11,950 bases of DNA from Spirochaetota bacterium. Lineage in GTDB: Bacteria; Spirochaetota; UBA4802; JAFGJZ01. Positions 1 to 6,190 of this stretch are shown in pieces. Both the position numbers and the translations under genes were made by a program. The DNA is taken from assembly GCA_023396665.1 (NCBI GenBank), contig JAEWVL010000039.1:1-11950 (forward strand), given 5' to 3'. Each line of letters begins with the position of its first letter. Positions within the stretch are counted from its first letter, which is position 1. Under the pieces are notes generated by a model. It had not been told where the DNA came from. It saw nothing but the letters and a program-made list of their open reading frames with translations, and did not search any database.

Positions 1-147
1 TGATCGTCGATGATATTCTCATCTCTGTACTATGCTCACAAAAAAGCTTACTTTTATAAAAAAGTTGTTGAGGGGGCACACCATATCAGAGATGACCATA
101 ATAGAAAATCCCGATAGTTAGTAGCAAGTGCTGAGAGGAGGATATTC
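1..147. other. Leader region upstream of trxB, no gene recognised
   Basis: No convincing coding region is seen. One plus-strand frame is open from the window edge to a TAA at 57-59 (18 codons) and could be the tail of an upstream gene, but it is too short to judge. An 8-bp inverted repeat (CATCTCTG at 20-27, CAGAGATG at 87-94) spans 59 bases and is of uncertain meaning. A CATAAT resembling a -10 box lies at 97-102, but no acceptable -35 box sits 16-18 bases upstream, so no promoter is called. The trxB ribosome binding site AGGAGG is at 136-141. Confidence 0.4.
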
Positions 148-1059
148 ATGAAAGATCTGTGTATTATTGGTGCGGGGCCTGCCGGTATGAGTGCGGCGAT
201 TTACGCGCTCAGAGCCGGAATGGATATCGTAATACTGGAGAAATTTGCCCCTGGCGGGCAGATCATAAACACCTATGAAGTTGAGAACTATCCCGGATTT
301 GCGGAACCTGTCATGGGTGCCGAACTGGTTAGTGCAATGGAGAACCAGGTGAAACGATTGGGTGCACAGATTGAGAACCGGGAAGTGATAACGATCGAAA
401 AAAGTGACAACCATTTTCTTTGCCGTTGTGCTGACGACAGCGTTGTGGAAAGTAAATCGCTTATCGTCGCTACCGGATCACGCTACAAAAAGCTTGATAT
501 ACCCGGAGAAAAAGAGTTTGCGGGTAAAGGGGTTTCTTACTGCGCCACCTGTGACGCTGCGTTTTTCAGAGGAAAAAAGGTTGCGGTCATCGGCGGGGGG
601 GATACGGCACTTGAAGATGCCAGTTTTCTGACCAGGTTTGTCGACAAGCTCTATCTGGTGCACCGTCGTGATCAGTTCAGAGGAAGCAAAATACTGCAGA
701 ATCGGGTGATCAATCATCCGAAGATAGAGATTCTGTATGATTCCATTCCCCTTGAAATACGCGGAGACAAGAAAGTCAATGCGCTTGTTATTGAAAACAA
801 AATTTCAAAGAAACAGACAACTCTGGATCTAGATGGAGTATTTGTTTTTATCGGCTATGTTCCGGTGACAGATATGGAGCCGGGCGAAGTGAAAAACGAA
901 TGGGGCGAAGTTATCGTTGACGAGTCGATGAAAACGTCTGTTTCGGGTCTTTATGCGGCCGGTGACATCAGGACCAGTTCGCGCAGGCAGATTGTGACAG
1001 CTGCCGCTGACGGTGCAAATGCAGCCATGGCTATTTATGATTACCTTAATAATGCCTGA
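148..1059 (+). CDS. trxB: Thioredoxin reductase (NADPH, FAD-dependent)
   Basis: This 303-residue flavoenzyme, a usual length for bacterial TrxB, transfers electrons from NADPH through FAD to thioredoxin in the cytoplasm. The N-terminal FAD-binding motif GAGPAG is at residues 8-13. The redox-active site CATCD is at 132-136, with the two cysteines C132 and C135; the residue after the Asp is Ala, where Gly is common. The NADPH-binding motif GGGDTALEDA starts at 149 and is followed by HRRDQFR at 172-178, whose basic residues read the 2'-phosphate of NADPH. The C-terminal FAD motif GDIR is at 272-275. The start is fixed by AGGAGG at 136-141, six bases before the ATG. No thioredoxin gene is visible beside it. 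It appears to be a single-gene transcript, since a probable terminator follows. Identity is near certain from the ordered motifs. Confidence 0.97.
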   Translation: MKDLCIIGAGPAGMSAAIYALRAGMDIVILEKFAPGGQIINTYEVENYPGFAEPVMGAELVSAMENQVKRLGAQIENREVITIEKSDNHFLCRCADDSVVESKSLIVATGSRYKKLDIPGEKEFAGKGVSYCATCDAAFFRGKKVAVIGGGDTALEDASFLTRFVDKLYLVHRRDQFRGSKILQNRVINHPKIEILYDSIPLEIRGDKKVNALVIENKISKKQTTLDLDGVFVFIGYVPVTDMEPGEVKNEWGEVIVDESMKTSVSGLYAAGDIRTSSRRQIVTAAADGANAAMAIYDYLNNA

Positions 1060-1075
1060 ATTAGCAGCAAACGGC

Positions 1076-1127
1076 AAACCGGTTTCTTCTGAAACAGTCC
1101 CGACTTAAGTAAAGAAGACCGGTTTTT
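1076..1127 (+). terminator. Probable terminator after trxB
   Basis: The left arm at 1076-1090 pairs with the right arm at 1113-1125. This gives about 13 base pairs with a two-base bulge and a 22-base loop, and a run of five T at 1123-1127. The outer arm contains AACCGG. The T run is partly inside the stem and the loop is large, so this is a weaker than classical intrinsic terminator. Its position 16 bases after the trxB stop supports the role. Confidence 0.45.
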
Positions 1128-1199
1128 GCAGTTGCCGGACAAGTATCCCCCCGCCCCTTTTGAGAATTTGCCTTTAATTACAGCAGTTTGCCCTTACAG

Positions 1200-1216
1200 T
1201 TCAATTAATGATTGAA
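1200..1216. promoter_or_regulatory. Operator-like inverted repeat overlapping the -35 box
   Basis: TTCAAT and ATTGAA form a perfect 6-bp inverted repeat with a 5-base centre (17 bases in all). Its right half covers most of the -35 box at 1212-1217. The size and position suit binding by a dimeric repressor, but an A+T-rich repeat of this length can arise by chance. Confidence 0.35.
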
Positions 1217-1240
1217 TTTAATGGTGCCGCTTGTTATTCT
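1212..1240 (+). promoter_or_regulatory. Probable sigma70-type promoter for the 1395-3614 unit
   Basis: A -35 box TTGAAT (1212-1217) and a -10 box TATTCT (1235-1240) are separated by exactly 17 bases. Transcription would start near 1247, giving a leader of about 148 bases. This is the best promoter match in the gap and faces the phasin-like gene. Confidence 0.5.
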
Positions 1241-1394
1241 TAGCAATCAGTTTTGCGGCTGGGTTTACTTGTAACGGACATAAGGGTTTTATCGTCTGAT
1301 GAATCGGCATGAGAAGCTCTGTGCTGCAGCAGCATCACTAAGCCGGATCAGGATTATCGGTACCCGGGAAACATAATCTTTACAGGAGGAACAG

Positions 1395-1739
1395 ATGGCT
1401 AATCTATTTAAAGACCTTGGTGTTTTTTTCTATTCAGCGGGAGAAGAAGTGGAAAAAAAGATCGCCGATATAAAGGCGAAAAAAGAGACGGATTACAAAG
1501 AGATTGAAGACAAGCTGAAACAGGGCAAGGAAGAATTTCAGAAGAAGGTGTCTCAGGAACTATCGAACGCCAAAACGGGTGTTTCGGAGTTTATCAACAA
1601 ACTGAAAGGCTCTTCGAAAGAAGAGATAAATGAACTGAAGGCGCAGATAGATGAATTGAGCGCAAGACTGAACGAAATCATTGAAAAAAACGATAATAAC
1701 GATAATAACGATAATAACGAAACCAGCGGAAAAGAATAG
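1395..1739 (+). CDS. Phasin-like small coiled-coil protein
   Basis: This is a 114-residue, highly charged, mostly helical cytoplasmic protein with no signal peptide or membrane segment. A short hydrophobic N-terminal patch (about residues 4-14, rich in Phe, Leu and Val) precedes a long Lys/Glu-rich helix (18-72). A second helix at about 75-97, with regular Leu/Ile spacing, resembles the C-terminal coiled coil of phasin-family (polyhydroxyalkanoate granule-associated) proteins. The tail (98-108) is a low-complexity Asn/Asp tract encoded by a 9-base tandem repeat. AGGAGG at 1384-1389 fixes the start. The next gene begins seven bases after the stop, so the two are almost surely cotranscribed. 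No PHA synthase is in the window, so a granule role is not supported by context. The phasin assignment rests on overall pattern only. Confidence 0.75.
   Translation: MANLFKDLGVFFYSAGEEVEKKIADIKAKKETDYKEIEDKLKQGKEEFQKKVSQELSNAKTGVSEFINKLKGSSKEEINELKAQIDELSARLNEIIEKNDNNDNNDNNETSGKE
1692..1718 (+). repeat. Three 9-base tandem repeats inside the phasin-like gene
   Basis: GATAATAAC occurs three times in a row (1692-1700, 1701-1709, 1710-1718), in frame, encoding alternating Asp and Asn. A unit of nine bases allows copy-number change without frameshift, so it would alter tail length only. Confidence 0.9.
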
Positions 1740-1745
1740 AACACA

Positions 1746-3614
1746 ATGTCAATCTCCGATTTCGATAAAACCAGGCAGAATATAAGAGCGAACGAGTTGA
1801 CCGATCTTGACCGCAAGGAGTTGATGCGGAAATTTATCGATCACGGCGGGCAGGTTGTAAACGATCATCGTAAAAAGAACGTGACCTTCGACCGCCAAAA
1901 GCAGATGGAGATTAGAAAACAGCTCGATTCTCATCGCGAGAAACTCTCGAGTAAAACACAAAAAAGAAAGAGCTCAACGAAAACCCGTTCTGCGGGAAAT
2001 ACCGTCAGACAGAAGAAAACAGTTTCAGGCAATCCTCTGCGCCGGTTTTTCGATTTATTGCGAATAAGGTTTGCCCTGTTTTCTCTTGGTGTCACCGATT
2101 TGTCGGCATCGGTAATGCGAAACAGATTTTTTGAGCATTTTCTGAACGAATATAAGACGGCGATAATGGAGCTGCAGAGCACCTATATTCGTGTTTTCAA
2201 GGGAACTTCGGCCGATGTTCCATTGAAAATTGTCAATTCGCTGGATAAGATAAGTCCCATGCATTTCGAATTGATTGAAATGGGAGCTTCGATTTATGAC
2301 AGCGACATGAGCTCTTCACTGTTGGATGAATATATCGCATTTCGGGAGAAAGTTTTTTATCCGCTTGATGTTGCGACCGCTGTTTCGTATTTCTTTGAAA
2401 AGATGCTTCACCTTAACAATTATCAGGAGATGCTCTTTTCGTCTTTTGACAAGGCAATGGAAATCGCCGCAAAGCTGAACAAAGAGTATGCCGGGGTTTA
2501 TCAGCAGAACAGGAAAAGGCTGCGTAACAGCATATATGTGATATTCAACAGGCTTTTTCCACGACTGTATTGGCTTGTGTGTCTGTACAATTCCCAGGTT
2601 CTTCCCTTGTTTGACACCGCCGAGATTGAATCGATTCTCGGCATGCCCGACGATTTGCGCCCCGGAAACAGAATTGCTAATGCTCCGGGCAAACTTGACG
2701 GAATACTTGGTATCAGAACACTAAGAGATGAATCTCCTGATGAAGAGGAGAGCGAACGGGCGAGAGAAGAGCTGAGAAAGAAAACGGCGCCGAAAATATC
2801 TGAAGAGGTTAAACGGGGTCTCGCACTTCATTCACAGATAGACAGAAAGTCTCTTGCCAAAAAGTTTTTTAAAGAGCCAGTTCTTGTAAAACAATATGTC
2901 TCAGATCCGATTATCAGATCCTATATCGTTTTTCGTGAATTTGATGAAGAGTATTCGGTTCTTCTTGCCACCAATAAAATTAAAATCAATACAGCAATAG
3001 ACTGGCATGATGCCAGAAACTCTCACCGGGAGAAGTTGCAGGTTTTATTCAATACAATCAGAAACTGCGACAAGAGTTATGAAGATTATTTTTCTCTGGT
3101 TGAAATACTTGAAAAAGTGAGAGAGGACAAGCCCGTTTCTCAGCAGCAGTATATGAATTACAGCAAGCGCATCACCGAACTTGAGAAAGAGAAATCTGTT
3201 GCCGCAAAAAACACCCGAAGTCTGGTTCGCCAGTTTATGAGCGATCTGGCGGATCTTTTTGCGGAGTTGAACCAGGACATGGAAAATGATCAGAAAGTCG
3301 TGGTTAATCCGCAGGATGAGATAGAGTTCGATTTTATCGAGGGAACAAAGAAACTTCAGAACAAGAAAATATTTCAGGCCATCAATATGACTATCGATTT
3401 TGCATCAGCTTTCATCTACCGGCTTTCACCCGGTGGAGATCTCGCCCCTGAGCAGAAATTAAAACAGAAGAACCAAAATGAGGCGGCGGCTCCTGTTATG
3501 GAACCAGGGACCACGGCACTTTCAAATCAGGATTCTTCAATAGATCAGGAATCCGAAAGACAAGGCGATGTTGAAGAAGACGATACTGACGGGGAAAAAA
3601 ACGATTTTGTTTAA
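1746..3614 (+). CDS. Large conserved-type protein of unknown function
   Basis: I do not recognise this 622-residue protein. It has no signal peptide and no convincing membrane segment, so it is probably cytoplasmic. Residues 1-40 hold a short ordered-looking motif (FIDHGGQVV at 30-38). Residues 41-105 are strongly basic and low in complexity, then helical stretches run at about 100-300. A charged linker lies at 325-350, and a second helical block at about 355-560 includes a probable coiled coil near 470-515. The tail from about 565 is polar and ends very acidic (Glu/Asp-rich, 599-620). Its ATG lies seven bases after the phasin-like stop and lacks a strong ribosome binding site, which suggests translational coupling. 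The basic N-terminus and acidic C-terminus could mediate nucleic-acid or protein contacts; this is inference. It converges on the methyltransferase gene with only 30 bases between the stops. Confidence 0.85.
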   Translation: MSISDFDKTRQNIRANELTDLDRKELMRKFIDHGGQVVNDHRKKNVTFDRQKQMEIRKQLDSHREKLSSKTQKRKSSTKTRSAGNTVRQKKTVSGNPLRRFFDLLRIRFALFSLGVTDLSASVMRNRFFEHFLNEYKTAIMELQSTYIRVFKGTSADVPLKIVNSLDKISPMHFELIEMGASIYDSDMSSSLLDEYIAFREKVFYPLDVATAVSYFFEKMLHLNNYQEMLFSSFDKAMEIAAKLNKEYAGVYQQNRKRLRNSIYVIFNRLFPRLYWLVCLYNSQVLPLFDTAEIESILGMPDDLRPGNRIANAPGKLDGILGIRTLRDESPDEEESERAREELRKKTAPKISEEVKRGLALHSQIDRKSLAKKFFKEPVLVKQYVSDPIIRSYIVFREFDEEYSVLLATNKIKINTAIDWHDARNSHREKLQVLFNTIRNCDKSYEDYFSLVEILEKVREDKPVSQQQYMNYSKRITELEKEKSVAAKNTRSLVRQFMSDLADLFAELNQDMENDQKVVVNPQDEIEFDFIEGTKKLQNKKIFQAINMTIDFASAFIYRLSPGGDLAPEQKLKQKNQNEAAAPVMEPGTTALSNQDSSIDQESERQGDVEEDDTDGEKNDFV

Positions 3615-3644
3615 CTTGAAATAATCAATAAATTTTGTCGTATA

Positions 3645-4493
3645 TCAGATTTTACCGGTACAGTTGTTTCTGCGATTTTCCTTTATTTCACGTATAATCA
3701 TTTTTCTGTTCTCACGTATGCGATCTCTCGGCAGAGAAAGTGCAAGATCGTCTCTGAACGGTGTCGATTTCGGATCATCAAATATACTCTGAATCTCTTT
3801 CTCCGGAATGCAGATATCACGCTGCGTTTTGAAAGCGAGGGTCCCCTCTTTTTTCAAATTACCTTTGTACGTCGAGATAAAAAGACCAGCTTCGATCATT
3901 GCCCGCCGAACCTGAAGAGCCGATGAGTAGGTGGTCAGAACCGAGCGTTCAGCCATGATCCTTCTCATTAAAATAAAAATTTCTTTCGTCCACAGCTCGC
4001 AGTTTTTTGCTGGTGAATGAGGATCGTGAAAAATCGCATTTACAGTCGTTTTAGTATTAGCCAGATTCTTGACAAGCATTCGGGCATCACCACCGAAAAA
4101 ATCTATACGTGTCTTGTGATCTTGATAACTGCCGTTACGGTAAACGAGCTTGATGATTTCGAATTCGTCATGGAACCCGTCGGGTGCATCCATTCCCTGA
4201 ACTATTTCCGAGAGCCCCTGATCGTATTCGGAAGCGAATATATGCAGTGTACGAGGGGTATTTCTCATTTGCCTGATAAGCGCCATCGAATTATAGCCGA
4301 GTCCGAAGCAAATGTCGAGAAAAACACCATCAACATCTCCCACATGTGATAGCGCGGACATAACATGCCGGTTCAATGATTCAAACACAGCGCCTTCAGT
4401 CGAGTGCATTGCCTCATCAAAAAGGGGGGATACGACTGTTTTTGATCCGTCTTCTGTTTCTACAATACTATATTGTGCTGATGATTCGAACAT
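3645..4493 (-). CDS. MnmC-like (DUF752) SAM-dependent methyltransferase
   Basis: This 282-residue cytoplasmic protein matches the Methyltransf_30/DUF752 family, the methyltransferase half of MnmC, which completes the 5-methylaminomethyl group on tRNA wobble uridine. The N-terminal DGS and HSTEGA elements (15-17, 30-35) are typical of the family. The SAM-binding motif I is FLDICFGLGYNS (58-69). The catalytic-region signature DPHSPAKNCELWT is at 157-169, followed by LTTYSSALQVRRAMIEAG (186-203), and KKEGTLAF is at 214-221. The FAD-dependent oxidase domain of E. coli MnmC is absent, so this is the stand-alone type. The last ~60 residues are basic. It is the last gene of the probable minus-strand operon, 20 bases after the lipoprotein gene. 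The exact tRNA substrate is inferred from the family. Confidence 0.88.
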   Translation of the reverse strand: MFESSAQYSIVETEDGSKTVVSPLFDEAMHSTEGAVFESLNRHVMSALSHVGDVDGVFLDICFGLGYNSMALIRQMRNTPRTLHIFASEYDQGLSEIVQGMDAPDGFHDEFEIIKLVYRNGSYQDHKTRIDFFGGDARMLVKNLANTKTTVNAIFHDPHSPAKNCELWTKEIFILMRRIMAERSVLTTYSSALQVRRAMIEAGLFISTYKGNLKKEGTLAFKTQRDICIPEKEIQSIFDDPKSTPFRDDLALSLPRDRIRENRKMIIREIKENRRNNCTGKI

Positions 4494-4513
4494 AGAAGAA
4501 ATTTCCCTGTTTA

Positions 4514-4984
4514 TTAATCAGTAGATCCTTTGTCTTCGGCTTGTAATGGGATAGAATGTACCGTAGTATCTGCGGCATTGTCGTTATCCGCTGAAGCCGG
4601 GGCTTGCTCTGTCAGAAAATTCAGCAGTCCGGGAAAATATATGTCGAAACCGGCGGTAATTGTATCACCCGTTTGTGAATCGTAAATCTTTTTCGTTTGT
4701 AAAGACTCTTTTATTGAAGCTAAATAGGCTTCACATGATAATTGTGTAATGCCAAGTGAAAACGCTTTAGCCTGAAGAAGCTCTTCGGCTCTGATTGTTG
4801 CGAGAGTGTGAAGTTTTTTTTCTATAAGATCATCATCCATCTCCTCTTTTGAAAGCAGGGAAAGATCATAGATAACAAATACTCTTATTGTGTTGTTCTC
4901 AATTGACTCATGGCGAAGTGCGTTGTGGGAGCAGGCACAGGTGAGTAAAGTGAGAAGCATGTAAAAAGGGAATGTACGGATCAT
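4514..4984 (-). CDS. Probable small lipoprotein, function unknown
   Basis: This 156-residue protein begins with a short basic n-region and a hydrophobic stretch (residues 5-15), followed by cysteines at 16 and 18. Either could be the lipidated Cys: the preceding residues give a loose lipobox (L-T-C-A-C), which spirochaete lipoproteins tolerate. The mature part is mainly helical and charged up to about residue 100, with another Cys at 84. A hydrophobic patch follows (112-124), and the tail (128-156) is Ala/Asp/Asn/Thr-rich and probably disordered. AGGT about six bases before the ATG is a modest ribosome binding site. It sits 62 bases after the DUF167 gene and 20 bases before the methyltransferase, so it is probably in the same transcript. 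No family was recognised. Confidence 0.75.
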   Translation of the reverse strand: MIRTFPFYMLLTLLTCACSHNALRHESIENNTIRVFVIYDLSLLSKEEMDDDLIEKKLHTLATIRAEELLQAKAFSLGITQLSCEAYLASIKESLQTKKIYDSQTGDTITAGFDIYFPGLLNFLTEQAPASADNDNAADTTVHSIPLQAEDKGSTD

Positions 4985-5046
4985 AATAACCTGTTTAGTG
5001 TAAGTGGAGAAACGATGCCGGAAACAGAACTGCTGCAGGCAAAAGG

Positions 5047-5340
5047 TCAGACTGTGACAGATATGCCGCTATTGACAAGAACCGCCCTTTTTTCAGCCGA
5101 GACGTTTCTGATTGTAACAGTCTTGTCGCGACTCTTGAGTCCTCTGTCAATAGAAACATCGCTTTTGGGTACAGAAAAAAAATCTGACAACAGAGAGATA
5201 CATTCCCTGTTTGCCTTGCCGTCTTCGGGAATCGTATGAATAAATACTTTCAGCTGTTCTCCCTCGAAGCGCACCTCGTTCCTTGAGGAACGAGGTGTCA
5301 CGCGTATCTTAACGGTAAGGTCACTCTTTTTTGAACTCAT
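5047..5340 (-). CDS. DUF167/YggU-family protein
   Basis: This is a 97-residue member of the small DUF167 (YggU, UPF0235) family, whose biochemical role is not established. The family hallmarks are in order: VKIRVTPRSSRNEV (10-23), the signature PEDGKAN (38-44), a hydrophobic helix (47-56), VPKSDV (57-62) and the RGLKSRDKTVTI strand (66-77). The ATG at 5338-5340 was chosen because it gives the usual family length and places the first conserved strand near the N-terminus. An in-frame ATG 18 codons upstream (5394) would add residues unlike the family and lie deep in the preceding gene. The chosen start overlaps the end of the secreted coiled-coil gene by 20 bases, implying cotranscription and probably coupling. 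Codons 15-23 contain a perfect 11-bp inverted repeat. Confidence 0.88.
   Translation of the reverse strand: MSSKKSDLTVKIRVTPRSSRNEVRFEGEQLKVFIHTIPEDGKANRECISLLSDFFSVPKSDVSIDRGLKSRDKTVTIRNVSAEKRAVLVNSGISVTV
5272..5297 (-). repeat. Perfect 11-bp hairpin within the DUF167 coding sequence
   Basis: CACCTCGTTCC and GGAACGAGGTG are exact inverted copies separated by four bases (UCAA loop in the mRNA). The hairpin begins 43 bases into the gene and falls in the conserved TPRSSRNEV segment. It may be coincidental to coding needs or may be a structured mRNA element. Confidence 0.6.
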
Positions 5341-6190
5341 TGTTGTAGGCCTGCAATACGATCTCAACTTCTTTCCTGGTAACCTTGTAATCAATTTCGT
5401 TGAATTTTTTCATAAGATCATCAATCGATGCCGAAGGATTGTTTTTGCGCATCTGCAAAATTTTGATAATCTTTTCCTGCGGAATGGGTTTGGCGCCGTA
5501 AAACAGCCGGTTGTTATTATACGCGACGACAGCGTTTCGTGTTTTTATCGTTGCGTTTGCCGTTTGATTGACCGTTGTAGAAAGCTGACGCACCTCGTTT
5601 CTGACTCTTATGTTGTCAGCGGCTATGGTATCCATTTTCTCTTCGAGGCGTTCCACCTTGTTAAGAAGATAATCGGCATCACGTCGTTGTATAAAAGTTC
5701 TGGGGTCAGCGATAGCCTCTTCGATTTTTTTTGTGAGAACCTCTTCTTCGATGTAAACACCGCTAATCTTTAAAAACATATCGCCGCGTTTGATTCGGAA
5801 ACTGTAACGCATTGCCTCTTCGGAATAGATAAACTGAAGTCCGGCACCGACGTTGTCCATATACGATTTGCCGTTATAGTCAAATGAACGGGGAATGACA
5901 AACACGTCGATTGATGTCGGGGTAATGACATACTTGAGATTTCTCACTTTTATGAAAGTCCATGAAGCGAATAATTCGTTCATTTTGCCGATAGCTTCGG
6001 CATGCTGCTGAGTGACCTCGCTTTCGTTCACAAGAAGAAAACGCCAGCTTCCTTTCTGCAAAACGATATCGTTTTCCTCACCTTTGGCGACAATCTCGTA
6101 ACCGAGAGTGTTCCAGTCAACAGCCGCAAATGTTGACAGTGGAAAGAACGAAAGTATAATAAATGCGAACACCAAAATTTTCTTTTTCAT
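5321..6190 (-). CDS. Secreted periplasmic coiled-coil protein, function unknown
   Basis: This 289-residue protein has a clear signal peptide (KKK then a hydrophobic core), probably cut after TFA or TFAA near residues 22-23. The mature N-terminal part (24-160) is a mixed, strand-rich domain. A coiled coil follows at about 172-217. The C-terminus (about 236-285) is a compact three-helix region with a helix-turn-helix-like pattern (IPQEKIIKILQMRKN, then SIDDLMKKF, then TRKEVEIVLQAY). The ATG at 6188-6190 was chosen: AGGGAG sits five bases before it, whereas the in-frame GTG at 6191-6193 would lie only two bases from that site. The ATG overlaps the stop of the upstream gene by one base (TGATG), indicating coupled translation. 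No family is assigned. From memory, T. pallidum also has a secreted protein (TP0483) near its cyclase gene; orthology is untested. Confidence 0.85.
   Translation of the reverse strand: MKKKILVFAFIILSFFPLSTFAAVDWNTLGYEIVAKGEENDIVLQKGSWRFLLVNESEVTQQHAEAIGKMNELFASWTFIKVRNLKYVITPTSIDVFVIPRSFDYNGKSYMDNVGAGLQFIYSEEAMRYSFRIKRGDMFLKISGVYIEEEVLTKKIEEAIADPRTFIQRRDADYLLNKVERLEEKMDTIAADNIRVRNEVRQLSTTVNQTANATIKTRNAVVAYNNNRLFYGAKPIPQEKIIKILQMRKNNPSASIDDLMKKFNEIDYKVTRKEVEIVLQAYNNEFKKE

Larger units (their letters stand above)
1060..1394 (+). other. Intergenic region between trxB and the phasin-like gene
   Basis: This 335-base stretch has no credible gene. It holds the probable trxB terminator, two TTTGCC elements spaced exactly 20 bases apart (1167-1172 and 1187-1192, each followed by a nearby ACAG), an inverted repeat at 1200-1216, and a sigma70-like promoter at 1212-1240. 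A leader of about 145 bases then runs to the strong AGGAGG at 1384-1389. A weak GCCGC/GCGGC pairing (1226-1230 with 1255-1259) spans the expected transcription start. No known riboswitch was recognised in the leader. Confidence 0.6.

Noticed and set aside
3..59. Open plus-strand frame from the window edge ending at TAA
   Set aside because: Only 18 codons are visible, with no recognisable motif, so it cannot be called a gene tail with confidence.
1322..1331. TGCTGCAGCA palindrome in the leader of the phasin-like gene
   Set aside because: It is only 10 bases with no spacer or extended arms and no further evidence of a regulatory role.
4462..4476. ACAATA-CTA-TATTGT inverted repeat near the start of the methyltransferase gene
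   Set aside because: It is inside coding sequence, A+T-rich and short. No promoter is visible next to it, so chance is the simplest explanation.
5341..5394. Upstream extension of the DUF167 gene to an ATG at 5394
   Set aside because: It would add 18 residues unlike the family and lie within the preceding coding sequence; the ATG at 5338-5340 gives the usual family length.
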